Both the position numbers and the translations under genes were made by a program. A stretch of 64,000 nucleotides of DNA from Geomonas sp. Red32. Its GTDB lineage: Bacteria > Desulfobacterota > Desulfuromonadia > Geobacterales > Geobacteraceae. Under the pieces are notes generated by a model, which was given only the letters and a program-made list of their open reading frames with translations, was not told where the DNA came from and made no database searches. Each line of letters starts with the position of its first letter. Positions within the stretch are counted from its first letter, which is position 1. Of this stretch, positions 23,939-31,868 are shown one piece after another. The DNA is taken from NCBI RefSeq assembly GCF_023652955.1, contig NZ_JAKLOY010000001.1, positions 310,001 through 374,000 on the forward strand, read 5' to 3'.

Positions 23939-24841
23939 TTAATCGGTGCTCCCGCCGGCTCCCATGAGCGGCGCCTGCCCGGGGGCGGGCAAAAGTTCCG
24001 AGACGAGCATGCTCGCCACGATGAGACCGGCCCCGGCCATGCCGTACTCCCCCAGCACCTCGTTGCCGAAGCGGTAGGCGTAGAGCGCGGCAAAGACCGG
24101 CTCGCAGCAGAAGATGAGCGCCGTGTGGGCCGGGCTCAGCACGCGCTGCATCGAGGTCTGGACCAAAAAAGCGAAGACGGTGGCAAAGAGCGCGCAGATG
24201 GCGATGGCCCATCCGGTCCCGGGGACCAGCACGAGCACCGCTTTTCCGCGCCCGAGAGCCACCAGCAGGCTTAGAGCAAAGACGGTACCGATCTGGACGG
24301 CGGTCAGCCAGAAGACGTCGCTTCCCCCCTTGCGGGCGAACCGGCTGGTATAGAGGAGATGCAGGGCGACGCAAACGGCGCAGATGGCGGCCAAAAGATC
24401 CCCGGGGTTGAGGGTGAGCCCCTTGCCGCCGGTGCAGAGCAGAAAAAGTCCGGCGGCGGCGATCGTGACCCCAAGGCCGACGGGGAGGGTCACCTGCTGC
24501 CGGAAGAAGAGCGCCCCCAAAAGCGGAACCAGCACCACGTTGAGGCCGGTGAGAAACCCGGTGTTGGTGGCGCTGGTGTAGCAAAGGGCGACGGTCTGGA
24601 AGGCAAAGGCGAGGAAGAGAAGGAACCCGAGGACGGCGCCGTCTACCGCGGTGGCGCGGGTGAGAGCCCTTCTCTTTACCAGGCAGAGGAGGACCAGCAG
24701 CGCGAACCCCACGAAGAAGCGCTGGGCGAGGAAGACGAAGACGTCGGCCTTGGCAACCGCATCCTTGACCACCGTGAAGGTAACGCCCCAGAAGAAGGTG
24801 GTGACAAGCAGCAGCAACGCCGCCATCCCTTTTTTCAGCAT
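23939..24841 (-). CDS. EamA/DMT family transporter
   Basis: This 300-residue protein has ten hydrophobic segments in two EamA repeats. The first starts FFWGVTFTVVKDAV and the second contains LLAAICAVCVALHLLYTSRF, ending with the typical AGLIVASMLVSELLP. Such proteins usually export amino acids or other metabolites. The substrate cannot be read from the sequence. A GGAG precedes the ATG. Confidence 0.87.
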   Translation of the reverse strand: MLKKGMAALLLLVTTFFWGVTFTVVKDAVAKADVFVFLAQRFFVGFALLVLLCLVKRRALTRATAVDGAVLGFLLFLAFAFQTVALCYTSATNTGFLTGLNVVLVPLLGALFFRQQVTLPVGLGVTIAAAGLFLLCTGGKGLTLNPGDLLAAICAVCVALHLLYTSRFARKGGSDVFWLTAVQIGTVFALSLLVALGRGKAVLVLVPGTGWAIAICALFATVFAFLVQTSMQRVLSPAHTALIFCCEPVFAALYAYRFGNEVLGEYGMAGAGLIVASMLVSELLPAPGQAPLMGAGGSTD

Positions 24842-25132
24842 GAATAAAACTCCGTACCCGCCCTGAAAATGGCCGGTTTTGATTTCCCGGAACCGGCTCC
24901 CGCAGAAGCTCCACCCGCCGATGCCCCCGGCCGCCGGCCGACTGCCATGCGGCCTAATGGCCTGACCGCTTTACGGAACCGGCACCGTTCTCCGGCAGCG
25001 CTCCCGCAGCGAAGTGAGCGATATCACGCCCCCGGGAAAGTTAACCCCGCCAACCACTGAATAAGAAAGGGGTGTCGGCGAAGTTTGCCACATTCTTATC
25101 ATTTCCGCCTTCAAAAGCAAACAAAAAGCAAA

Positions 25133-25143
25133 TGGTTGTACCA
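25133..25143. promoter_or_regulatory. TGGT-TGT-ACCA palindrome (candidate FadR-family operator)
   Basis: A perfect TGGT-N3-ACCA palindrome lies 7 bases upstream of the -35 element of the amino-acid ABC operon. This is the half-site geometry bound by FadR/PdhR/LldR-type GntR regulators. Similar sites occur at 31831, 35075 and 38010. Confidence 0.55.
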
Positions 25144-25149
25144 AAGCAA

Positions 25150-25178
25150 TTGACATTACGGCAAAAGCTGTTTACAAG
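25150..25178 (+). promoter_or_regulatory. Promoter of the first amino-acid ABC operon
   Basis: A perfect TTGACA (25150-25155), a 17-bp spacer and TACAAG (25173-25178, 4/6) precede the binding-protein gene, predicting a leader of about 50 nt. The rest of the 24842-25235 intergenic region shows nothing else that I can name. Confidence 0.55.
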
Positions 25179-25235
25179 TAGTCCGTTCAAACAGCCAAAA
25201 CAATTGTTTATTATCTCAAGATGGAGGTCGTGTCC

Positions 25236-25976
25236 ATGAAGAAGTTACTTCTCCTGCTGTTGCCTGTGCTTGCTCTCACCCTGTCCGTCGTCTCTCCTGC
25301 CCTTGCCGCCCGCACCATTACCGTAGCTACCGATGCCACCTGGCCGCCCATGGAGATGGTCGACGCCAACAAGAACATCGTCGGCTACGACATTGACTTC
25401 CTCAACGCGGCCGCCAAGGAAGCAGGATTTAAGGTGGTCTTCAAGAACACCGCCTGGGACGGCATCTTCGCCGGTCTCGACTCCGGCCAGTACGACGCCG
25501 TCATCTCCTCGGTGACCATCACTCCGGAGCGCCAGAAGAAGTACGACTTCTCCCTCCCCTACATCGATGCCGGCCAGATCCTCGTGGTTCCCAAGAGCGA
25601 GCGCGCCACTAGGCTGGCCGATATGAAAGGGAAGAAGATCGGCGCCCAGATCGGCACCACCGGCGCCTTCGAGATCAAGAAGGTCAACGGCGTAGAGCTT
25701 AAGACCTACGACGAGATCGGCCTCGCCTTCGAGGACATGGCCGCCGGCCGCATCCAGGGGGTCGTCTGCGACGAGCCGACCGCCATCATCTACGCGCTGC
25801 AGAAAAAAGAGTACAAGGCCAAGTTCAAGATCGCCGGCAAGCCGTTCACCAAGGAAGCCTACGGCATCTGCGTGAAGAAGGGTAACAAGGAGCTGGTCTC
25901 CCTCCTCAACCGCGGCATCACCGCCGTCAAGAAAAAGAAGATCGACCAGCAGCTCAAGAAGAAGTGGCTGAAGTAG
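25236..25976 (+). CDS. Polar amino acid ABC transporter, periplasmic binding protein
   Basis: This 246-residue protein has a Sec signal peptide (KKLLLLLLPVLALTLSVV...ALA) and the family 3 solute-binding pattern: VATDATWPPMEMVD, GYDIDFLNAAAKEAGF, DAVISSVTITPERQKKYDFS and the hinge region. It captures an amino acid (Gln-, Arg/Lys- or His-type) and hands it to the permease encoded next. The ATG at 25236 has GGAGGTCGTGTCC upstream; an in-frame ATG five codons earlier is rejected. It is the first gene of a three-gene ABC operon. Confidence 0.93.
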   Translation: MKKLLLLLLPVLALTLSVVSPALAARTITVATDATWPPMEMVDANKNIVGYDIDFLNAAAKEAGFKVVFKNTAWDGIFAGLDSGQYDAVISSVTITPERQKKYDFSLPYIDAGQILVVPKSERATRLADMKGKKIGAQIGTTGAFEIKKVNGVELKTYDEIGLAFEDMAAGRIQGVVCDEPTAIIYALQKKEYKAKFKIAGKPFTKEAYGICVKKGNKELVSLLNRGITAVKKKKIDQQLKKKWLK

Positions 25977-26100
25977 TCTTCGAGGAAGGCTCCGGGGATG
26001 GGGGATGCGCGGCAACCCTCCATCCCCGTCTCGTTTGAGAGGCGGGAACCGGAGAGCTGGCAGTGCCGGATACGCAAGAGCAGTGAAGGAATCGAAGCGA

Positions 26101-26886
26101 ATGCACGAAAACGAAGCAAAGAAGCAGATCGAAGTGGGTGATGGCGCCGCCATTCCCACCAAAAAGGACCTCGGGCTATTCACCGCGTGGCGCATCGCCT
26201 TTTTCGGCGCCATCGCCGTCCTCGGCTGGCTTACCTATGCCAAGCCGGACCCCTACCTCACCATTCTCAAGTTCGTCCCCGACGGTATCGTGGTCACCTT
26301 CAAGGTTACCGTGGGAGCGATCCTCCTCGCGCTGGTCATCGGCCTCATCGCCGGATTGGGGCGGGTCGCCAACAACCGCCTCGCCAACGGGCTCGCCTCC
26401 CTCTACGTGGAGGTGATCCGCGGCATCCCGCTGCTGGTCCAGATCTTCTACATCTATTACGCCCTGGGGCGCTTCGTGAAGGTCCCCGACATGCTCTCCG
26501 CGATCATCGCCATGGCCGTCTGCTACGGCGCCTACATGGGAGAGGTCTTCCGGGCCGGGATCCAGTCGATTCCCAAGGGGCAGATGGAGGCGGCGCTCAC
26601 CCTGGGGATGACCCGGAGCCAGGCCATGCGCCACGTCGTCGTCCCCCAGGCGTTCAAGGTGGTGCTGCCGCCGGTCGGCAACGAGTTCATCGCGCTATTG
26701 AAAGACTCCTCGCTGGTTTCCATCCTCGCGGTGGCCGACCTCTTGCGGCGCGGCCGCGAGTTCGCCTCCGAGTCCTTCACCTACTTCGAGACCTACACGG
26801 TGATCGCGTTGATCTACCTCATCATCACCCTGTTTTTCTCGAAGCTGATCGGAATCATGGAGGAGCGTATCAATGCCGGCAGGTAA
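26101..26886 (+). CDS. Polar amino acid ABC transporter, permease
   Basis: This 261-residue inner-membrane protein belongs to the HisMQ/GlnP family. After a hydrophilic N-terminus it has about five or six membrane segments. The EAA loop, [18 protein letters not shown], contacts the ATPase. The start at 26101 follows AAGGAA; longer frames are rejected. The ATPase gene overlaps its end by 14 bases. Confidence 0.93.
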   Translation: MHENEAKKQIEVGDGAAIPTKKDLGLFTAWRIAFFGAIAVLGWLTYAKPDPYLTILKFVPDGIVVTFKVTVGAILLALVIGLIAGLGRVANNRLANGLASLYVEVIRGIPLLVQIFYIYYALGRFVKVPDMLSAIIAMAVCYGAYMGEVFRAGIQSIPKGQMEAALTLGMTRSQAMRHVVVPQAFKVVLPPVGNEFIALLKDSSLVSILAVADLLRRGREFASESFTYFETYTVIALIYLIITLFFSKLIGIMEERINAGR

Positions 26887-27619
26887 TACCCGCAAGATGG
26901 TGGAAGCACGCGAGGTCGTCAAGTACTACGGAAAGTTCAAGGCCCTCGACCGCGTCTCGGTCGACGTTGCCGAGGGGGAGAAGGTGGTCATCATAGGCCC
27001 CTCCGGCTCGGGGAAGAGCACCCTGCTGCGCGCCATGAACCGCCTGGAGGAGATCGATTCCGGGAGCATGATCGTCAACGGCGTCGACCTCTACGCCCCC
27101 AAGACCGACATCACCAAGGTGCGCGAGGAGGTCGGGATGGTCTTCCAGTCCTTCAATCTCTTCCCGCACAAGACCGTGATGGAGAACCTCACCCTCGCCC
27201 AGATGGTGGTGAGAAAGCGTCCCAAGGACGAGGCGGTCGAGCGGGCCTCGAAACTTTTGGCCAAGGTGGGGCTGACCGACAAGGCAAGCGCCTACCCGGG
27301 GCGCCTTTCGGGCGGGCAGCAGCAGCGGGTGGCGATCGCCCGCTCGCTCGCCATGGATCCCAAGATGATTCTGTTCGACGAGCCGACCTCGGCGCTCGAC
27401 CCTGAGATGATCGGCGAGGTGCTCGAGGTCATGAAGGGCTTGGCCCGGGAAGGGATGACCATGGTGGTGGTGACCCACGAGATGGGCTTTGCGCGCGAGG
27501 TAGCCGACCGGGTGCTGTTCATGGACCGGGGCGCCGTCCTCGAGGCGGGGACGCCGGAGCACTTCTTCACCGCCCCGGCCCATCCCCGGACCCAGCTGTT
27601 TTTGAGTCAGATCCTGTAA
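26873..27619 (+). CDS. Polar amino acid ABC transporter, ATP-binding protein
   Basis: This 248-residue GlnQ-type ATPase has Walker [11 protein letters not shown]-loop VFQSFNLFP, signature LSGGQQQR, Walker [11 protein letters not shown] and the switch histidine in VVTHEMGFA. It overlaps the permease gene by 14 bases, so translation is coupled. GGAG lies 7 bases before the ATG. A porin gene follows 62 bases downstream and may be cotranscribed. Confidence 0.95.
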   Translation: MPAGNTRKMVEAREVVKYYGKFKALDRVSVDVAEGEKVVIIGPSGSGKSTLLRAMNRLEEIDSGSMIVNGVDLYAPKTDITKVREEVGMVFQSFNLFPHKTVMENLTLAQMVVRKRPKDEAVERASKLLAKVGLTDKASAYPGRLSGGQQQRVAIARSLAMDPKMILFDEPTSALDPEMIGEVLEVMKGLAREGMTMVVVTHEMGFAREVADRVLFMDRGAVLEAGTPEHFFTAPAHPRTQLFLSQIL

Positions 27620-27681
27620 CTGTGCAGTTGCAACAAGGTGGCGGGCATTAGCCTCACCACCAAATTTTCAAGGAGGGCACC

Positions 27682-29121
27682 ATGAAACCTAGCAGTAAAC
27701 TCCTGGTCCTCGCGCTCGCCGGCGCGCTGACCGCCACCGCAGCTCCGGCTCTTGCGCTGGAGAACGAATTCCACGGGATGTTCCAGTTGCAGTTCGACGA
27801 TTCGAACTTCAACGGCACCGGCAACCTCGACGCTGCCGGGGCCCGCTACACCCCGGACGGGAAGCCGTCCGACGCCCACAACGCGAACTTCTTCGAGCAG
27901 CGCGCACGTCTCGCCTACATCGCCAAGGCGAACCAGGACGTGAAGCTGATCACCAAGTTCGAGCTCGACTACTCCTACTGGGGTAACTCGAGCTACACCA
28001 CCCATCGCAACCAGGGTGGTGCGCTGGGCGCCGACACCGTCAACATCGAGACCAAGAACATCTACCTTGATCTCAACAACGCTTCCCTCGCCACCAACGC
28101 CAAGGTTGGTATGCAGGGCGTCGACGATGCCTTCAAGGGGATCTTCTTCTCGGCCGACATGGCCGGCCTCCTCCTCACCCACGATTGCAAGCACCTTCCG
28201 GTCACCGCTTCGGTCGGTCTCTTCCGCTGGAACGACACCACCGGCAAGGTCAACCCGTTCACCTCGCTTGGCCACGACGCCCGCGACATGGCCCTGTTCG
28301 ACGGCAAGTACAAGATCAATGACAACACCAAAGTGGGTCTCGCCTACTACTTCGTGAACGCCACCCACGTGGACATCATGGACGGCAACGGCAACCAGCT
28401 CATCGAGGACCTCACCGCCCACACCACCGGCCTCAACTTCCAGACCAACGTCGGCCCGGTCACCCTGGACGGCTTCGCCCTCTACCAGTTCGGCCACAAC
28501 GGCAGCCTCAACCAGGACTTCTTCACCACCCCGGGTGTGAACAACGCCAGCAGGCACCGCAGTGCCTGGGCCGCCAACGTCGGCGCCCGCACCAAGGTCG
28601 GCACCGGCACCCTGAGAAGCGAGTTCCTCTACGTCTCCGGCGACAACGGCAACGGCCACACCACCAACGCCTTCTACACCCCGGCCAACTTCGGCTACAG
28701 CGAGTCCGGCTTCTGGAACAACGAGATGGTCATTCTGGGCCGCGACAAAAACGGTCTCACCAACGACTCCGCCATCGTGTTCGACGCCAACAACAAAAAC
28801 CAAGGTGTATACTTTGGTTCGGTAGGGTACGACCATCCCTGCACCGACAAGATCACCGCCAGCGTGAACGCGGGCTTCGCCGCCATCGCGAAGGGCAACC
28901 AGTACACCTCGGTGAACGCCAAGACCGGTTCCGTGAACGCTACCAGCTACCTCGGCACCGAGCTCAACGCCGAGGCGAACTACAAGTTCAACGACTCGGT
29001 GACCTTCTCCGCCCGTGGCGGCTACGTCTTCCTGGGCGGCTACTACAACAGCGTGGCCCAGAACGGCGAAACCCCGGACAACCCGTGGGACGTCAAAATG
29101 CTCGTGAACTACACCTTCTAA
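27682..29121 (+). CDS. Outer-membrane porin-like beta-barrel protein
   Basis: This 479-residue protein has a signal peptide (to about APALA). A long series of amphipathic strands follows, rich in Asn, Gly and aromatic residues (for example TKFELDYSYWGNSSY and VTFSARGGYVFLGG), and the protein ends in the barrel signal MLVNYTF. The size fits a 16- to 18-strand porin. Its position right after an amino-acid ABC operon suggests a role in outer-membrane passage of amino acids. The start has AAGGAGGGCACC. Confidence 0.82.
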   Translation: MKPSSKLLVLALAGALTATAAPALALENEFHGMFQLQFDDSNFNGTGNLDAAGARYTPDGKPSDAHNANFFEQRARLAYIAKANQDVKLITKFELDYSYWGNSSYTTHRNQGGALGADTVNIETKNIYLDLNNASLATNAKVGMQGVDDAFKGIFFSADMAGLLLTHDCKHLPVTASVGLFRWNDTTGKVNPFTSLGHDARDMALFDGKYKINDNTKVGLAYYFVNATHVDIMDGNGNQLIEDLTAHTTGLNFQTNVGPVTLDGFALYQFGHNGSLNQDFFTTPGVNNASRHRSAWAANVGARTKVGTGTLRSEFLYVSGDNGNGHTTNAFYTPANFGYSESGFWNNEMVILGRDKNGLTNDSAIVFDANNKNQGVYFGSVGYDHPCTDKITASVNAGFAAIAKGNQYTSVNAKTGSVNATSYLGTELNAEANYKFNDSVTFSARGGYVFLGGYYNSVAQNGETPDNPWDVKMLVNYTF

Positions 29122-29127
29122 CCGCCC

Positions 29128-29152
29128 GCCGCCGGGGGTAGCCCCGGCGGCT
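29128..29152. promoter_or_regulatory. Intercistronic hairpin after the porin gene
   Basis: GCCGCCGGGG and CCCCGGCGGC pair across a 4-base loop just after the porin stop codon, without a U-run. It may stabilise the abundant porin message or partly terminate it before the small secreted protein. Confidence 0.5.
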
Positions 29153-29182
29153 CTTCCACCATCTTTTCTACAGGAGGCTGCC

Positions 29183-29476
29183 ATGAAGAAACTTGTTGTG
29201 ATGATACTGGCGGGTCTGATGCTCGCCGCCGCACCGGTCCACGCCCAGAGCTCCCCCGACAAGGACGAGTGCCTGCTGGCCGCTAAGGGTTGCGCAGGTG
29301 AGGTAGATTCCATCCAGAAACAAGTCAAGAAGCTGCAGAAAGAGATCAAGAAGGGGAACAAGGTCTACACCAAGGACGAGCTCCAGACGCTCAAGCGCAA
29401 GCTCGACGAGGTCTCCGCGCTCCTCAACGACCTCAACAAGCCCGGCGGAGCCGGCGGTGGCGGTGGCGGCCGGTAA
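29183..29476 (+). CDS. Small secreted coiled-coil protein
   Basis: This 97-residue protein has a signal peptide (MKKLVVMILAGLMLAAAPVHA) and a 50-residue charged helix with heptad-like spacing (VDSIQKQVKKLQKEIKKGNK... then LKRKLDEVSALLNDL). Two Cys (CLLAAKGC) precede the helix and a Gly-rich tail ends the protein. It has a strong AGGAGG start signal, 61 bases after the porin. I do not recognise a family; the pairing suggests an accessory to the outer membrane protein. Confidence 0.75.
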   Translation: MKKLVVMILAGLMLAAAPVHAQSSPDKDECLLAAKGCAGEVDSIQKQVKKLQKEIKKGNKVYTKDELQTLKRKLDEVSALLNDLNKPGGAGGGGGGR

Positions 29477-29556
29477 AACCGCTGATTTTCCTTTGTGATT
29501 CGGCAAAAATACTTTAATGTTGCGCAGTCTGTATTCTCAACAAGGAGGGAGTGCTC

Positions 29557-30732
29557 ATGACCATGAAGAAGTGCGCGGCTCTGTTGCTGGTCGGTCTGTT
29601 GGCCGCTGGCGGCTTCGGCTGCAAGAAGAAGGAAGAAGGGGGAGCCCCGGCCGCTAGCGGCAACACCGTGAAGATCGGCTTCCTGGGTGCATTGACCGGC
29701 GACGTCGCCATGTTCGGAAAACCGACCCTGGAAGGGATGAAGATGGCCGCCGACGAGATCAACGCGGCCGGCGGTGTCAACGGCAAGAAGATCGAGGTCG
29801 TCGAAGCCGACGACCGCGGCGACAAGCAGGAAGGCGCCTCGGTCACCCAGAAACTCATCACCCGCGACGGCGTAGCCGCCATCGTCGGCGACCCGACCAC
29901 CGGCATCACCAAGGTGGCCGCCCCCATCGCCCAGAAAGCCCAGGTGGTCCTGCTCTCCGCCGGCGCCACCGGCCCGGGCGTGGTCGAAAACGGCGACTTC
30001 ATCTACCGCGACACCCTGCTCGACTCCGTCGCCATCCCCGCCTGCATCGACTACTTCACCAAGGACCTCGGGTTCAAGAAAGTCGCCGTCATCACCTCCG
30101 ACAACAACGACTACTCCGTCGGTCTGTCCCAGACCTTCCGCGATGCCGCCAAAGGGAAAGGGATCCAGATCGTGGCCGACGAGAAGGTCAAGGACGGCGA
30201 CAAGGACTTCTCCGCCCAGATCACCAACATCAAGGCGAAGAACCCGGACGTCATCTTCTTCTCCGGCTACTACACCGAGGGCGCCCTCATCATGAAGGAA
30301 GCCCGCAAGCAGGGGCTCAAAGCCAACATGTTCGGCGGCGACGGCCTCTTCTCTCCGAAGTTCATCGAGCTCGGCGGCCCGGCCGTCGATGGCTCCATGT
30401 GCGCTCTGGGCTTCTCGCCTGAGCAGGCTTCCCCGACGACCGCCAAGTTCGTCGAGTCCTTCAAGAAGAAGTTCAACGGCCAGGAGCCGGGTCTGTTCGA
30501 CGCCCAGGGCTACGACGCCGTCATGCTGCTTGCCGACGCCATGAAGCGCGCCCAGAGCAACGATCCGAAGGTCTTCAAGGCCGCTCTCGGCCAGACCAAG
30601 AACTTCGAAGGTGTCTCCGGCACCATCACCATCCGCGCCAACCGCGAGCCGATCAAGACTCCGCTTGCCCTGCTGGAAGTCAAAAAAGGCAAGTACGCCC
30701 TGAAGGCCAAGGTACCGGTCAAGATGGACTAG
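29557..30732 (+). CDS. Branched-chain amino acid ABC transporter, substrate-binding lipoprotein (LivK type)
   Basis: This 391-residue protein has a lipoprotein signal ending GGFGC (Cys22). The Leu/Ile/Val-binding fold follows: VKIGFLGALTGDVAMFGKP, AADEINAAGGVNGKKIEVVE, the serine/threonine ligand region LLSAGATGPGV, and FDAQGYDAVMLLADAM. The ATG at 29557 has AAGGAGGGA at proper spacing; the GTG at 29551 is too close to it. It lies 7.5 kb away from LivHMGF and has its own terminator, which suits the higher expression usual for binding proteins. Whether it serves that system is inference. Confidence 0.92.
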   Translation: MTMKKCAALLLVGLLAAGGFGCKKKEEGGAPAASGNTVKIGFLGALTGDVAMFGKPTLEGMKMAADEINAAGGVNGKKIEVVEADDRGDKQEGASVTQKLITRDGVAAIVGDPTTGITKVAAPIAQKAQVVLLSAGATGPGVVENGDFIYRDTLLDSVAIPACIDYFTKDLGFKKVAVITSDNNDYSVGLSQTFRDAAKGKGIQIVADEKVKDGDKDFSAQITNIKAKNPDVIFFSGYYTEGALIMKEARKQGLKANMFGGDGLFSPKFIELGGPAVDGSMCALGFSPEQASPTTAKFVESFKKKFNGQEPGLFDAQGYDAVMLLADAMKRAQSNDPKVFKAALGQTKNFEGVSGTITIRANREPIKTPLALLEVKKGKYALKAKVPVKMD

Positions 30733-30758
30733 GCTGCAAAGAAGGGAATCTTCCCAAT

Positions 30759-30797
30759 GAAAAGGCCCGGCAGAGCGATCTGCCGGGCCTTTTTTAT
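30759..30797 (+). terminator. Rho-independent terminator after livK-like gene
   Basis: AAAAGGCCCGGCAG and CTGCCGGGCCTTTT pair around a 6-base loop, followed by more T residues. It is a strong terminator 27 bases past the stop codon. Confidence 0.95.
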
Positions 30798-30895
30798 TTC
30801 CGGGTGCCCCAACACCGCTTTACTTGGTTCTTCCCGCAATTACAGGGGGAACACAAAGGGGGGACAGGGGGGATTTGACTCACACAGATGGAGAA

Positions 30896-30936
30896 GCAAA
30901 TCCCCCTAAATCCCCCTTTAACAAGGGGGACTTTTG
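30896..30936. repeat. Dispersed C/G-rich palindromic repeat, copy 1
   Basis: The sequence AAATCCCCCTAAATCCCCCT followed by TTAACAAGGGGGACTTT is an imperfect palindrome just downstream of the FadR-type gene. A clearly related element occurs at 43362-43402 and a weaker one at 61785-61815. They look like short non-autonomous intergenic repeats. Confidence 0.7.
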
Positions 30937-30970
30937 GCCCCTAGGGATTTGCCTGCAGGGGGGCTTGATG

Positions 30971-31687
30971 CTACTTGACCTTCTGCTTCTCCATGTAGGC
31001 GCTGAAGCGGCGGACGTGCTCGCGGGCGATGCGGCGGGCTTCTTCGGAGTCGTGGGCCTCGATGGCGGCGATCAACTGCACCATGTCCTGGTGGTTCTCC
31101 TTCATGAGCTCCTCGTCCTTCGGGAGGAAGCTCTCGTAATAGGTGTGGATGTTCCAGGATAGGGACTCCAGCACCGAGATGAAGAGCGGGTTCCTAGTCG
31201 TTTCGGCGATCTTGAGATGAATCTGTTCGTCGGTGGTGATGAAGCTGTCCCAGTGGTCCGGGCCGTTGGCGAGATGATCGCCGGCGGCAGAGAGAAGCGC
31301 CTTCAGCTTGACCAGATCCTCCGTGTCGGCCCGGCGGGCGGCCAGCGCCGCGATATCGCCTTCGAGCCCGATACGGAACTCTGCCAGGTTCTGCAGGGAG
31401 ACCTTCTTGTAGCGGATCAAAAGCCCGAGGCTGGCACTGACCTGCTCGGTCCCCACCCCTTTGACGATGGAGCCGCCGGCCACCCCGGTCCTGATCTCGA
31501 TCAGTCCCTTCTGTTCGAGAACCCTGAGCGCCTCCCTGAGCGTCCCCCGGCTCACCTGAAACCTCTCCTTGAGATCCCTCTCGGCCGGGAGCTGGTCCCC
31601 GGTCTTCAGCTTCCCGGTGACGATCGCCTCCTGGATCTGCTCCACTACATCCTGGTACACCCTGCTCTGCTTTGCCTGACGGAACAT
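30971..31687 (-). CDS. FadR-family (GntR) transcriptional regulator
   Basis: This 238-residue protein has an N-terminal GntR winged helix (YQDVVEQIQEAIVTGKLKTG, LPAERDLKERFQVSRGTLRE, ALRVLEQKGLIEIRTG) and a C-terminal all-helical FCD domain containing the metal/ligand-type FRIGLEGDIAALAARR and the His-rich tail. Such proteins bind TGGT-N3-ACCA palindromes and respond to small carboxylates or amino-acid catabolites. It is divergent from putA, and a perfect site of this kind covers the putA promoter. The ATG at 31687 has AAAGGA upstream. I infer that it represses proline use and perhaps neighbouring amino-acid uptake genes. Confidence 0.9.
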   Translation of the reverse strand: MFRQAKQSRVYQDVVEQIQEAIVTGKLKTGDQLPAERDLKERFQVSRGTLREALRVLEQKGLIEIRTGVAGGSIVKGVGTEQVSASLGLLIRYKKVSLQNLAEFRIGLEGDIAALAARRADTEDLVKLKALLSAAGDHLANGPDHWDSFITTDEQIHLKIAETTRNPLFISVLESLSWNIHTYYESFLPKDEELMKENHQDMVQLIAAIEAHDSEEARRIAREHVRRFSAYMEKQKVK

Positions 31688-31800
31688 CAAGAATCCTTTC
31701 GCTCGTGCGGTGATGGGGCTGCCGCTGGGCTTCCTGGCAACGGTACAACCTTTATATCAGGAGAGTATATCCATTGCAATATCGAACATCTAGGAAGCTG

Positions 31801-31831
31801 TTGACAAGCGCCTTCGCTTGAGGTATCTAAT
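31801..31831 (+). promoter_or_regulatory. Promoter of putA
   Basis: TTGACA (31801-31806) is perfect. The -10 is either TATCTA with a 17-bp spacer or TCTAAT (31826-31831) with a 19-bp spacer. It overlaps the palindromic operator, so binding there would block initiation. Confidence 0.55.
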
Positions 31832-31843
31832 GGTCCAACCATT
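31829..31843. promoter_or_regulatory. AATGGT-CCA-ACCATT palindrome, operator at putA
   Basis: A perfect 6-bp inverted repeat with a 3-bp centre contains TGGT-N3-ACCA, the FadR/PdhR/LldR operator pattern. It overlaps the putA -10 region and lies in the intergenic region shared with the FadR-type gene. A degenerate copy (CGGT-ACA-ACCT) lies at 31741-31751, closer to the regulator. Confidence 0.7.
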
Positions 31844-31868
31844 ACTATCATTCTACAGGAGTCCTGCC